Source: Planobispora longispora
GTDB taxonomy: Bacteria; Actinomycetota; Actinomycetes; Streptosporangiales; Streptosporangiaceae
Assembly: GCF_016863135.1 (NCBI RefSeq)
Contig: NZ_BOOH01000012.1
Span: 62,001-126,000 of the forward strand
Direction: 5' to 3'
Length of the DNA stretch: 64,000 nucleotides
Shown here: positions 35,331 through 43,187 of the stretch, piece by piece
Layout of the letters: every line of letters begins with the position of its first letter
Numbering within the stretch: position 1 is the stretch's first letter
Position numbers and translations under genes: made by a program
The notes under the pieces: model-generated
Told to the model about the DNA's origin: nothing
The model's database searches: none
Seen by the model: only the letters and a program-made list of their open reading frames with translations

Positions 35331-36644
35331 ATGGATGTGATCGAGGCTCTGCCGGCGCTGGCCGCTCTGGCCGCGCTCGCCGCCGCCTTCGCACCGCGAG
35401 TGCCCGTCACGCGGGCGGCGGAGGCGGCGGGGACCGCGTCGATCGCGGTCACCGCCTCCTACCCGCTGCTGGGCCGGCAGGCCGACGCCGGCCTCTGGAT
35501 GATGGCCGAGACACCCCCGCTGCTCGTGCTCGTCATGCTGGCGGCCCGGCGCGCACCCGCCCGCCGGGCCGTCGTCTCGGCGGGACTGCCCGGCGCGGCG
35601 GTCCCCCTGATGCTCGTGCGCGCCATGTGGCCCGGTGAGCCGTCCCTGATGATCGGAGGGTGCGCGGGGTGGTCCCTCCTCTCGATCGCCGCGGCCGGGA
35701 CCGGTCTCTACCTGCGCTCGCTCGACGGCGTCAGGCGCCGGGCGGTGGCCGAGGCCAGACGGGCACAGCGCCTCGCGGTCGCCCGAGACCTGCACGACTA
35801 CGTCGCCCACGACATCAGCGGCATCCTCGTCCAGGCGCAGGCCGCCCGCATGGTGTCCGGCCCGCTGCCGCCCCCGGTCGCCGACGCGCTGCGCCGCATC
35901 GAGGAGGCCGGCCAGCGGGCGATGGCCTCCATGGACAGGACCGTGGAGATGCTCCACGATCGGCCGGGCCGCCATGACGACGACCGTGACGACCACCGCC
36001 TGCCCGGCGTCGAAAGCCTGGAGAACCTGGTCGGCGAATTCTCGCCACCGGCCGACCTCACCATGGTGCCCGGCCTGGACCTGCCCCGCGAGGCCTCCGC
36101 CACCGTCTACCGCGTGGTGACCGAGGCGCTCACCAACGTGCGCAGGCACGCCCGGGCGGCGACCCGCGTGGCCGTCGCGGTCACCGCGGAGGACGGGGCC
36201 GTACGGGTACGGATCGCCGACGACGGCGGCGGACAGTACGGATCGGCCGACAAGGACGGATCGGGCGGAGGCGGACCGGATGACGGCGCTTCCCTCAGCG
36301 GCGGATCCGGCCGGGGCGGTTCCCCCAGCGGCGGTTCCCTCGCTGGAGGATCCGGCAGGGGCGGCGCCGTCGGTGATAGATCTCTCGGCGGCGGCGGCGG
36401 CGGCGGATCGGGCCGGGGCGGGTTCGGGCTGGTCGGCCTGGCCGAGCGGGTCGAGGTCCTGGGCGGCTCCCTGACGGCGGGCCCGACCCGGGACGGATGG
36501 CACGTGACCGCCGTCCTGCCCGGGGAGACCGCGGCCACGGCCACGACCGCCGCCCCGCGTGCAGGGACCGTACCCGCGGCCACGACCGCCGCCCCGCCCG
36601 CGGTGACCGTACCCGACGCCCTGCCCGTGGAGACGACGCCATGA
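35331..36644 (+). CDS. Sensor histidine kinase, NarL-family partner (HisKA_3 type)
   Basis: A 437-residue membrane kinase. About four membrane helices in residues 1-130, then the HisKA_3 dimerisation helix with phosphoacceptor H155 in [20 protein letters not shown]-box [13 protein letters not shown] at about 265, and D/G box RIADDGGG (295-301). Between this and [19 protein letters not shown] lies a ~60-residue Gly/Ser/Asp insertion (301-362) with [12 protein letters not shown] runs, exactly in the ATP-lid. The TA-rich tail (AATATTAAP) is also low-complexity. ATGA overlap with the regulator gene. Leaderless promoter as noted. Confidence 0.9.
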   Translation: MDVIEALPALAALAALAAAFAPRVPVTRAAEAAGTASIAVTASYPLLGRQADAGLWMMAETPPLLVLVMLAARRAPARRAVVSAGLPGAAVPLMLVRAMWPGEPSLMIGGCAGWSLLSIAAAGTGLYLRSLDGVRRRAVAEARRAQRLAVARDLHDYVAHDISGILVQAQAARMVSGPLPPPVADALRRIEEAGQRAMASMDRTVEMLHDRPGRHDDDRDDHRLPGVESLENLVGEFSPPADLTMVPGLDLPREASATVYRVVTEALTNVRRHARAATRVAVAVTAEDGAVRVRIADDGGGQYGSADKDGSGGGGPDDGASLSGGSGRGGSPSGGSLAGGSGRGGAVGDRSLGGGGGGGSGRGGFGLVGLAERVEVLGGSLTAGPTRDGWHVTAVLPGETAATATTAAPRAGTVPAATTAAPPAVTVPDALPVETTP

Positions 36645-37273
36645 CCACCCGGATCCTCCTCGCCGACGACCAGGAGGACGTGCGCGTCGGCTTCCGGCTC
36701 ATCCTCGACTCCCAGCCCGACATGACCGTCGTGGCCGAGGCCGCCGACGGGCAGAGCGCGGTCGACCAGGCCCGCCACCTCCGTCCCGACGTCGTGCTCG
36801 CCGACATCCGCATGCCGCGCCTGGACGGGCTGGAGGTCACCAGGCTCCTGGCGGCCGAGACGCGGGTCATCGTGGTGACCACCTTCGACCTCGACGAGTA
36901 CGTCCACACGGCGCTGCGCAACGGAGCCTGCGGATTCCTGCTGAAACGATCGGGCCCCACCCTGCTCATCGAGGCCATCCGCGCCGCCATGGCCGGCGAC
37001 ACGCTGATCAGCCCCCAGATCACCGTCCGGCTCCTGCGCAGCCTGGGCATGCCCGCCGAATCCGGCCCGCCCCCCACCGAACCGCTCACCGGCCGCGAAC
37101 TGGAGATCGCCCGCCTCGTCGCGCGCGGCGGGACGAACGCCGACATCGCCGCCGAACTGGTGATCAGCCCCGGCACGGTGAAGACGCACATCGCCAACAT
37201 CCAGCGCAAGACCGGCGCGGCCAACCGCGTCGGCATCGCCGCCTGGGCCTGGAGCTCCGGCCACATGGCCTGA
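36641..37273 (+). CDS. NarL/FixJ-family response regulator
   Basis: A 210-residue regulator paired with the kinase upstream by an ATGA overlap. The receiver domain has the acidic pair in [12 protein letters not shown], the phosphoacceptor D55 in [16 protein letters not shown] and K106 in GFLLKRSGP. The C-terminal LuxR-type helix-turn-helix contains [20 protein letters not shown] and [19 protein letters not shown]. Its targets are unknown; the pair of 20-nt direct repeats in front of the kinase gene are candidates for autoregulation. Confidence 0.92.
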   Translation: MTTRILLADDQEDVRVGFRLILDSQPDMTVVAEAADGQSAVDQARHLRPDVVLADIRMPRLDGLEVTRLLAAETRVIVVTTFDLDEYVHTALRNGACGFLLKRSGPTLLIEAIRAAMAGDTLISPQITVRLLRSLGMPAESGPPPTEPLTGRELEIARLVARGGTNADIAAELVISPGTVKTHIANIQRKTGAANRVGIAAWAWSSGHMA

Positions 37274-37417
37274 CCGGGAAACCGGACGGCGACGGCGCCG
37301 GAAGACGCGAGGCCCCGTCCCGGGACGCAGCCGGAGGCGGTCTCGGAACGTAGGCGGACGATGCCCCCGGGGCACGGCCCCGGGACGCAGCTCTGGGAGG
37401 CGGCCCTGGCCGTCGTT

Positions 37418-38326
37418 TCAGGGGCCGGCTCCGGGACCCCCGCCGATGATCTCCACCAGCCGCGCCACCAGAGGATTCCGGTCGTCCTCCCGCCAGGCGA
37501 CGGCGACCCTCGTACGGGCGGCGCCGGCGTCGATCCCGCGGAAGGCGACGCCCTTGAGCCGGATGCGCCGGATGCTCGCGGGAGCCAGCGAGACGCCCAG
37601 CCCGGCCTCCACCAGGGCGCAGACGGTCTGCCACTCCACCGCGCGCTGCGTCACCAGGGGAACGAAGCCCGCGGCCTGGCACAGGGCGGTGATCTGGTCG
37701 TGGAGCCGGGGCCCGGCCTCGCGCGGCGGGAGTACGAAGGGCGCGCCGGCCAACTGCGCGACGCGGACGGAACGCTGGGCCGCCAGAGGATGGGCGGACG
37801 GCAGGACGGCCACGAACCCCTCGGTCAGCACGGTCGCGAAGCCCAGCTCGGGCTCGTCGGCCGGTGGCTCCCGCAACAGGCCGGCATCGATGGTCTTCTC
37901 GTGCAGGGCGGCGATCTGAGGCGCGGTGGTCATCTCATGGATGTCGAGGCGCACGCCGGGGAACCGCTCCCGGTAAGTGCGCAGCAGGGCCGGAAGGACC
38001 GTGAGGGCGAGCGAGGCGGCGAAGCCCAGCCGGATCCGGCCCGTCCGCCCGCTGGCCGCGGCCCGCGCCGCCGCCAGGCCGCCGGCCAGCTCCGTGAGCG
38101 CCCGCCGGGCGGCGGGCAGCAGCTCCCGGCCCGCGGGAGTGAGCGTGACCCGCCCCGGTCCCCGATGGAACAGGTCATGGCCGACCTTGCTCTCCAGGCG
38201 GCGGATCTGCTGGCTCAGCGGCGGCTGGGCGACGCCCAGGCGCTCGGCCGCGTGGCCGAAGTGGAGTTCCTCGGCGAGCACGACGAACGCGTGCAGTTGC
38301 GGGAGTGGCAGTTCGGGGCGCTCCAT
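37418..38326 (-). CDS. LysR family transcriptional regulator
   Basis: A 302-residue LTTR. The N-terminal winged helix is LPQLHAFVVLAEELHFGHAA with ERLGVAQPPLSQQIRRLESK; the C-terminal periplasmic-binding-like effector domain follows (RTGRIRLGFAASLALTVLPA; KTIDAGLLREPPADEPEL). It diverges from a RidA-family gene, and LysR genes usually regulate the divergent neighbour. The shared gap has GTCCA and TGGAC half-sites 15 nt apart at 38343-38367, one overlapping the neighbour's -35 region. Confidence 0.9.
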   Translation of the reverse strand: MERPELPLPQLHAFVVLAEELHFGHAAERLGVAQPPLSQQIRRLESKVGHDLFHRGPGRVTLTPAGRELLPAARRALTELAGGLAAARAAASGRTGRIRLGFAASLALTVLPALLRTYRERFPGVRLDIHEMTTAPQIAALHEKTIDAGLLREPPADEPELGFATVLTEGFVAVLPSAHPLAAQRSVRVAQLAGAPFVLPPREAGPRLHDQITALCQAAGFVPLVTQRAVEWQTVCALVEAGLGVSLAPASIRRIRLKGVAFRGIDAGAARTRVAVAWREDDRNPLVARLVEIIGGGPGAGP

Positions 38327-38385
38327 ACCTCTAGAGATATCAGTCCATGAGCATTGCTGTATTGGACGTATAACAGCTGATCACC

Positions 38386-38391
38386 TACCGT
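38386..38391 (+). promoter_or_regulatory. -10 box TACCGT of the ridA-like gene (leaderless)
   Basis: TTGGAC (38362-38367), an 18-nt spacer, TACCGT and 7 nt before ATG 38399. This is a complete promoter with a leaderless start; the -35 region overlaps the possible LysR half-site. Confidence 0.6.
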
Positions 38392-38398
38392 TCAGCGC

Positions 38399-38788
38399 AT
38401 GACAGAGCGACGCGCGATCCTCAGCGGCTCGACCTTCGAGGAGCAGATCGGCTATGCCCGGGCCGTCGTCGACGGCGACTGGGTGCACGTGTCGGGGACG
38501 ACCGGTTTCGACTACGCGACCATGACGATCTCCGACGACGTGGTGGAACAGGCCGAGCAGTGCCTGCGCAACATCGGGAGCGCGCTGACCGAAGCCGGGT
38601 GCACCTTCGCCGACGTCGTGCGAGTCCGGTATCTCCTGCCCGACCGGGCCGACTTCGAGCCCTGCTGGCCGGCGCTGCGCCGCTGCTTCGGCGAGGTGCG
38701 CCCGGCCGCCACGATGCTGGTGTGCGGCCTCGCCGACCCCAGGATGAAGATCGAGATCGAGGTGTACGCGCGACGCGCGACCGCCTGA
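38399..38788 (+). CDS. RidA/YjgF-family protein
   Basis: A 129-residue protein. STFEEQIGYARAVVDGDWVH, GTTGFDYATMTISDDVVEQA, NIGSALTEAGCTFADVVRVR and PAATMLVCGLADPRMKIEIE give the RidA signature. Family members deaminate reactive enamines/imines released by PLP enzymes; some subfamilies act elsewhere in amine breakdown. The arginine in EVRPAATMLV is the usual substrate-carboxylate ligand. Divergent from and probably controlled by the LysR gene. Confidence 0.87.
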   Translation: MTERRAILSGSTFEEQIGYARAVVDGDWVHVSGTTGFDYATMTISDDVVEQAEQCLRNIGSALTEAGCTFADVVRVRYLLPDRADFEPCWPALRRCFGEVRPAATMLVCGLADPRMKIEIEVYARRATA

Positions 38789-38928
38789 CCCCTCCCGGAC
38801 AGGATGATCGCTCCCGGATCGGAGTGACCGCTGTCGAGGCCGAGGCGACCGTCGCCAGAACGGGATGACCGTTGCCGGATCACGCCGGCCGGCGCTCCGG
38901 AACGGCCCTCCTGGCCGGCGGGACGGCC

Positions 38929-39594
38929 TCAGCCCGGCGAATGCGGGACGATCAGCCCCGACTCGTAGGCGTACACGACCGCCTGCGTCCGGTCCCGCAA
39001 CCCCAGCTTGGCCAGGACACGGCCCAGATGCGTCTTCACCGTCGCCTCCGCCAGATCCAGCCGGGTGGCGATCTCCATGTTGGACAGCCCCCGGGCCACG
39101 AGCACGAGCACCTCCCGCTCCCGTGCGGTCAGCCCGGACAACGCCGGCGGCTCCATCCCGCCCTGCGCGGGCAGGTGAACCGAGAAACGCTCCAGCAACC
39201 GCCGGGTCGTGCTCGGCGCCACCACCGCGTCCCCGTTGTGCACCGAACGGATGGCGCTGACCAGATCCGCCGGAGGCACGTCCTTCAGCAGGAACCCCGA
39301 CGCCCCCGCCTTCAGCGCGGCGAAGGCGTAGTCGTCCAGATCGAAGGTCGTCAGGATCAGCACCTTCGGCCGCTCGCCCCGAGCGCAGATCGACCGCGTC
39401 GCCTCCACCCCGTCCATGACCGGCATGCGCACGTCCATCAGCACGACGTCCACATCGACCGAGCCCGCCGCCTCCACCGCGGCCCGGCCGTCGGCGGCCT
39501 CCGCCACGACCTCGATGTCCGGCTGCGCGCCGAGCACCATGCGGAACCCCGTCCGCAACAACTCCTGATCATCGACCAGCATCACCCGGATCAC
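38929..39594 (-). CDS. NarL/FixJ-family response regulator (second system)
   Basis: A 221-residue regulator. The receiver has MLVDDQELLRTGFRMVL, phosphoacceptor D54 in VLMDVRMPVMDGVEATR and GFLLKDVPP; the LuxR-type output has LTAREREVLVLVARGLSNME and LDLAEATVKTHLGRVLAKLG. GTG 39594 begins it. The kinase gene lies upstream on the same strand, but with an unusually large gap of 207 nt that contains a 15-nt tandem repeat. Confidence 0.9.
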   Translation of the reverse strand: MIRVMLVDDQELLRTGFRMVLGAQPDIEVVAEAADGRAAVEAAGSVDVDVVLMDVRMPVMDGVEATRSICARGERPKVLILTTFDLDDYAFAALKAGASGFLLKDVPPADLVSAIRSVHNGDAVVAPSTTRRLLERFSVHLPAQGGMEPPALSGLTAREREVLVLVARGLSNMEIATRLDLAEATVKTHLGRVLAKLGLRDRTQAVVYAYESGLIVPHSPG

Positions 39595-39701
39595 CGGCCG
39601 CCCACACTCCCGCCCGTCATCACACCCGCGCCCGCATCCACGGCGACCGGACCCGCACCCGCGAAGCCCACGCCCGCCGGACCCGGACCCACCCGGTCCA
39701 G

Positions 39702-39746
39702 ACTCGCCTGGCTCGAACTCGCCTGGCTCGAACTCACCCGGTCCGA
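39702..39746. repeat. 15-nt tandem repeat (ACTCGCCTGGCTCGA) x3
   Basis: Two exact copies at 39702 and 39717 and one diverged copy at 39732, between the kinase and regulator genes of the second two-component system. Not coding on either strand as far as can be judged. Confidence 0.8.
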
Positions 39747-39801
39747 ATTCAGCAGGCCCATACCCGCCGAATCCGCACCCGCTCCGCCACCCCCCATCCC
39801 A

Positions 39802-41007
39802 TCACGCCGCACGATCCGCTCCCGGTTCGCCCACCGGCAGACGCGCGACCACCCCGAACCCGCCACCCTGCCGGGGCCCCGCCTGCACCGTCCCGCCGAA
39901 GACCGCCGCCCGCTCCCGCATCCCCACCAGACCGTGCCCGCCGGGCCTCTGCCGCGCCGCCGCCCCCCGGCCGTCGTCGCGCACCCGCACCACCAGCTCG
40001 CGCGGACCGTACTCCAGCTCCACCGACGCCGCACTCCCCGGACCGCCGTGCTTGATGGTGTTGGTCAACGCCTCCTGAACGATCCGGTACACCGTCAGCT
40101 CCTCACCCTCCGGGAGCTCCACCGGATCACCCGTCACCCGGAACTCCACCGGCAACCCCGACAGCCGAACCCGCGCCACCAGATCGTCCAGCTCGGCCAG
40201 ACCCGGCTGCGGGGCATAGTCCTCCGTCTCGCCGCCGTCGGCCCGCAGCACCCCCACCATCCGGCGCATCTCCGCCAGCGCCCGCCGCCCCGTCGCCGAG
40301 ATCGCCCGCACCGCCTGCCGCGCCTGCTCCGGATCGCCGTCGATCGCGTAAGCCGCTCCATCCGCCTGAACGATCATCACGCTCACGTTGTGCGCCACCA
40401 CGTCATGCAGCTCCCGCGCGATCCGCGCCCGCTCCTCGGCCGCAGCCAGCCGCGCCTGCTGATCACGCTCCCGCTCCGCCCGCTCGGCCCGCTCCTCCAG
40501 ACCCTCCAGATAGCGCTGACGGGTATTGGCGTAGATCCCCGCGATCCAGATCGCCACCACGAACACCGACGTGCTCGCCCACGTCTCGAAATCCGGATTC
40601 TCCGTGATCCGCCCGAATGCCAGCGCCAGCCCCAGCTCCGCCGCCAGACCCGCCGCGACCGCCCACCGCACCGAACACAACGACGCCACGGCGTACATCG
40701 CCACCAGCACCGCAAGGTTGAACGGAGTCGGCTCCACCCCCAGGCACCACTGCACGAAGCTGATGCCCGAGACCGCCGCGAACACCTCCCGGGGCCGCCG
40801 CCGACGCCAGAACAGCGGCACCACCAGCACCACGCCCAGCACCGCGTACCACCAGAACGGAGCCCCGCCCGCGAACCCCGGCATCGACGCGTACAGCCCC
40901 AGGAAGAGCAGGCAGAGCCCCACGAACGGCGCCAGCCACAGCGCGCTCACGATCCCCGGATGGCGCCGACCCCAGGCGCGAAATCTGCCGAACACACCCC
41001 CCACCAT
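39802..41007 (-). CDS. Sensor histidine kinase (HisKA_3 type, second system)
   Basis: A 401-residue membrane kinase. About five hydrophobic helices in residues 15-160, a coiled-coil linker (LEGLEERAERAERERDQQAR), then HisKA_3 with the phosphoacceptor histidine in ARELHDVVAHNVSVMIVQAD, N-box EALTNTIKHGG and G-boxes VRDDGRG and GGHGLVGMRERAAVFGG. It lacks a recognisable periplasmic sensor, the layout of small actinomycete NarL-partner kinases that sense within the membrane. ATG 41007 begins the conserved part. Regulator downstream. Confidence 0.9.
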   Translation of the reverse strand: MVGGVFGRFRAWGRRHPGIVSALWLAPFVGLCLLFLGLYASMPGFAGGAPFWWYAVLGVVLVVPLFWRRRRPREVFAAVSGISFVQWCLGVEPTPFNLAVLVAMYAVASLCSVRWAVAAGLAAELGLALAFGRITENPDFETWASTSVFVVAIWIAGIYANTRQRYLEGLEERAERAERERDQQARLAAAEERARIARELHDVVAHNVSVMIVQADGAAYAIDGDPEQARQAVRAISATGRRALAEMRRMVGVLRADGGETEDYAPQPGLAELDDLVARVRLSGLPVEFRVTGDPVELPEGEELTVYRIVQEALTNTIKHGGPGSAASVELEYGPRELVVRVRDDGRGAAARQRPGGHGLVGMRERAAVFGGTVQAGPRQGGGFGVVARLPVGEPGADRAA

Positions 41008-41159
41008 ACGTATCCGCAGATCAGAGCCCTTCCCCCATAAGGGGGAAACGCGTCTACGACCCAGGTCGCACATCCCGGACCGCTTACGCCGCCCTTACGC
41101 CCCCTACGGCATCATCACTACGGGGAACGCCCTTCTGGGTGAGTAAAGGGAGAATGTTT

Positions 41160-41258
41160 GTGACAGCGGATCACAACGACGCCGGGCTGCGCGGCGCAGT
41201 AGACGCCCCGCGCGCCCCGGCGGTCCCCTCCCGCCCGCACCCGTGGCCGCTGACCTGA
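41160..41258 (+). CDS. Possible 32-residue ORF
   Basis: GTG 41160 has GGGAG 7 nt upstream and reads Met-Thr-Ala-Asp-His-Asn to a TGA at 41256-41258. No homology or coupling supports it; it lies in the 300-nt gap between the HNH/tRNA locus and the second kinase gene. Reported because the ribosome-binding site is correct; otherwise weak. Confidence 0.2.
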   Translation: MTADHNDAGLRGAVDAPRAPAVPSRPHPWPLT

Positions 41259-41312
41259 CGGCGCCTCTGCGGACCTCCGAGCCTCTCCGGCCGGCAACCG
41301 GCCGCGTCACCT

Positions 41313-41501
41313 TCAGGACGGCTCGCCGGCGTCCTCCTCCGCTTCGGTGAACGCGACAGCATATTCCTTCTCGACCTCTCTATCTCTGAGAAGTCGAATT
41401 GCCTCCCGTATTACCGCGGAGCGGGACGGTGAGCCGCTGTATGAAATGTAGTCTTCGATGAAGAAGGCGTCCTGGGGTGAGAGGGTTATGCCGACGTTCA
41501 C
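41313..41501 (-). CDS. ParD/CopG-like ribbon-helix-helix protein (possible separate gene)
   Basis: If translated from GTG 41501, this gives 62 residues: VNVGITLSPQDAFFIEDYIS, then SPSRSAVIREAIRLLRDREV and an acidic tail. The strand-helix-helix pattern with R-S-A-V-I-R-E-A-I-R-L-L is that of ParD-type antitoxins. No ParE-like toxin frame follows, and no ribosome-binding site precedes the GTG, so it may instead be translated only as part of the long HNH frame. Confidence 0.45.
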   Translation of the reverse strand: MNVGITLSPQDAFFIEDYISYSGSPSRSAVIREAIRLLRDREVEKEYAVAFTEAEEDAGEPS

Positions 41502-42077
41502 CGATTTCAGGTTGACAGAGTAGGCTGCTGTTCTTTTGTAGGGCCGGTGGGAGTCGAACCCACGCTGGCACGGACCTAAACCGTGTGTCTCTGCCTCTGG
41601 ACTACGGCCCCTTGTCTTTCCTGCGAAGTTCTCCGTCTGCGAGTGGCAGTTAGGGCAGAGAAAGCGCAGGTTTTCTTCTCTGTTGTCCAGCCAGTTGCCA
41701 TCGATGTGATCAACATGAAGAATCAATGGCTGACCTCGCCAGGCACCCTCGATCTTACAGCCCGCGCAGCGGTAGGGCATCCCGACGGCGATCAGGCTCC
41801 GTCTGAGCTGGCGAGGGTTCGGCCGAGAGCTGCCTTCCGGTCGCATGATCAGGACCTGTTCCGGTCGGAGGCGTCCCGGGGATGGTCGGCCCTTGTTGGG
41901 TGAGACCCTTCGGAAGTGGGAGGTGTCGATCTCGAAGCGCTTCAGCTGGCGGCTGATGTGCGCGTGGTTGCCGCCCGCGACGGTGATGCCGAGGCGGCGC
42001 AGGACGCCGGTGATGCTGGTGGAGCCGGCCGCCGCCTCCGCCAGCATTTCGGGAGTGTATTTGTACTTTGTTGCCAT
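41313..42077 (-). CDS. HNH endonuclease reading frame running through a tRNA gene into a ribbon-helix-helix domain
   Basis: A 254-codon frame. Residues 1-95 are a helix-turn-helix-type N-terminus (SITGVLRRLGITVAGGNHAH). The HNH domain spans about 97-150: zinc pairs C104-x-x-C107 and C141-x-x-C144, catalytic HVDHIDG (H121/H124) and N132/N136, with H145. Residues 156-180 are encoded by the tRNA below and are not an HNH fold. Residues 190-254 are a ParD/CopG-like ribbon-helix-helix. The frame is open throughout, so a 254-aa fusion can be made, but RNase processing of the tRNA would cut its mRNA. The region is poorer in GC than its neighbours, suggesting transfer. Starts of the RHH part may be separate. 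Confidence 0.75.
   Translation of the reverse strand: MATKYKYTPEMLAEAAAGSTSITGVLRRLGITVAGGNHAHISRQLKRFEIDTSHFRRVSPNKGRPSPGRLRPEQVLIMRPEGSSRPNPRQLRRSLIAVGMPYRCAGCKIEGAWRGQPLILHVDHIDGNWLDNREENLRFLCPNCHSQTENFAGKTRGRSPEAETHGLGPCQRGFDSHRPYKRTAAYSVNLKSVNVGITLSPQDAFFIEDYISYSGSPSRSAVIREAIRLLRDREVEKEYAVAFTEAEEDAGEPS
41539..41611 (-). tRNA. tRNA with anticodon UAG, short variable loop, inside the HNH frame
   Basis: A 73-nt cloverleaf on the minus strand (5' end 41611). Acceptor 1-7 GGGGCCG pairs 66-72 CGGCCCT (G1-U72 wobble); D-stem GTC/GAC with GG in the loop; anticodon stem CACGG/CCGTG, loop TTTAGGT, anticodon UAG with U33 and G37; variable loop CCAGC (5 nt); T-stem GTGGG/CCCAC, loop TTCGACT; discriminator A73, no encoded CCA. 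UAG reads CUA (Leu), but bacterial leucine tRNAs have a long variable arm, so charging identity is uncertain. All stems are intact, so it looks functional. Confidence 0.85.
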
Positions 42078-42152
42078 GCCCCAAGTCCATGGAAGGGGTC
42101 CGACGATTCTTGGGGCATCGGCAAAATGCGATAAATGGCGAAAATGGGATAT

Positions 42153-42617
42153 CTAGTCGATTCCCAGCTCGCGGCGGAGCCGGGCGACGTGGCCGGTGGC
42201 CTTCACGTTGTAGAGGGCTTTCTCGATTTTTCCGTCGGGGTCGATGACGAAGGTGGAGCGGATGACGCCGAGGGTGGTCTTCCCGTACATCGTCTTCTCG
42301 CCGTAGACGCCGTAGGCGTTGTGGACCTCCAGTTCGGGGTCGGACAGCAGCGGGAAGGTGAGGGCGTCGTGCTCGGCGAACTTCGCGAGCTTGGCGGGGG
42401 TGTCCTTGGAGACGCCGAGGACGGCGACGCCCGCGGCGGCCAGCGAGTCGAGGCTGTCGCGGAAGTCGCAGGCCTGCGTGGTGCAGCCGGGGGTCATGGC
42501 GGCGGGGTAGAAGTAGAGGATGACCCGCCGGCCCCGGTAGGCGTCCAGGGACACGGTGGCGCCGTCGGCGGCCGGGAGGGCGAAGTCCGGGGCGGCGTCG
42601 CCCGGCTCGAGTTTCAT
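42153..42617 (-). CDS. bcp: Thioredoxin-dependent peroxiredoxin, Bcp/PrxQ type
   Basis: A 154-residue peroxidase. The peroxidatic cysteine lies in YFYPAAMTPGCTTQACDFRD, with a second cysteine five residues later, the PrxQ/Bcp pattern that forms an intramolecular disulfide. GVSKDTPAKLAKFAEHDALT and STFVIDPDGKIEKALYNVKA complete the fold. It reduces peroxides with thioredoxin. Stands alone next to the HNH/tRNA locus and divergent from the DUF3618 gene. Confidence 0.93.
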   Translation of the reverse strand: MKLEPGDAAPDFALPAADGATVSLDAYRGRRVILYFYPAAMTPGCTTQACDFRDSLDSLAAAGVAVLGVSKDTPAKLAKFAEHDALTFPLLSDPELEVHNAYGVYGEKTMYGKTTLGVIRSTFVIDPDGKIEKALYNVKATGHVARLRRELGID

Positions 42618-42746
42618 GGTTCTCCTTAGTGGAACGGTTCGTGGCCAACTTACCGGTGAGAGGTAAAGTCAACGGCCTGTCCGGAGTGTCGCAGGGGGGT
42701 CAGACCTGACAGACTGATCAATGTCAAGGGTTGCGAGAGGAGAGTC

Positions 42747-43085
42747 ATGGCGGACACCGATCCCGCGGAGCTGGAGCGGCGGATCGAGCGCTCGCGCGCG
42801 GAGTTGGCCCGGACGGTTGACGCCATCGCGGACAGGGTGAGTCCCAGGAACGTCGCGCGGCGGACTGTTGCCCGGGCGGAGTCGAATGCGAAGGAGTTCA
42901 TCTTCTCCCTGGGGGAGAGGATCGGGGACGTGGTGGGGGTCAGCCCTCGCCCGGCCAAGCTGGAGGGCGAGTCCGACGACCTGTGGGCGGACGAGCAGCC
43001 GAGCCTGGCGCCGGTGCTGATCGGCGTGGGCGCGGTGCTGGTGGTGGGGGCGGCGGTCATGCTCTGGCGGCGGCGCCGCGGGTGA
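42747..43085 (+). CDS. DUF3618 domain protein
   Basis: A 112-residue small membrane protein. DTDPAELERRIERSRAELAR at the N-terminus is the DUF3618 signature; a central amphipathic stretch is followed by one membrane helix near the C-terminus (LAPVLIGVGAVLVVGAAVML) and a basic tail (WRRRRG). The family is common in actinobacteria, often next to phage-holin-like and envelope proteins, with unknown role. GAGAGGAGAG precedes ATG 42747. Confidence 0.85.
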   Translation: MADTDPAELERRIERSRAELARTVDAIADRVSPRNVARRTVARAESNAKEFIFSLGERIGDVVGVSPRPAKLEGESDDLWADEQPSLAPVLIGVGAVLVVGAAVMLWRRRRG

Positions 43086-43187
43086 CGGCGCCGCGCTTCG
43101 TGCGGGGCCGTGTTCCCCGCGGGGCCGTGTTCCCCCGCCGGGTCAGGCCTTTCCGCGGCGTCGTGCTTTCCGCGGGGCCGTGCCTTC

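Noticed and set aside
34017..36503. 828-residue minus-strand open frame
   Set aside because: The 3' part (to 35201) is a real membrane protein gene, but the upstream half is the antisense shadow of the histidine kinase gene with arginine/proline-rich, unstructured translation.
41104..41310. ParE-type toxin next to the RHH segment
   Set aside because: The 68-residue minus-strand frame is arginine-rich, low-complexity and lacks the ParE fold pattern; it lies in intergenic DNA.
41539..41611. Amber suppressor tRNA
   Set aside because: The anticodon is UAG, which pairs with CUA. An amber suppressor would need CUA as the anticodon.
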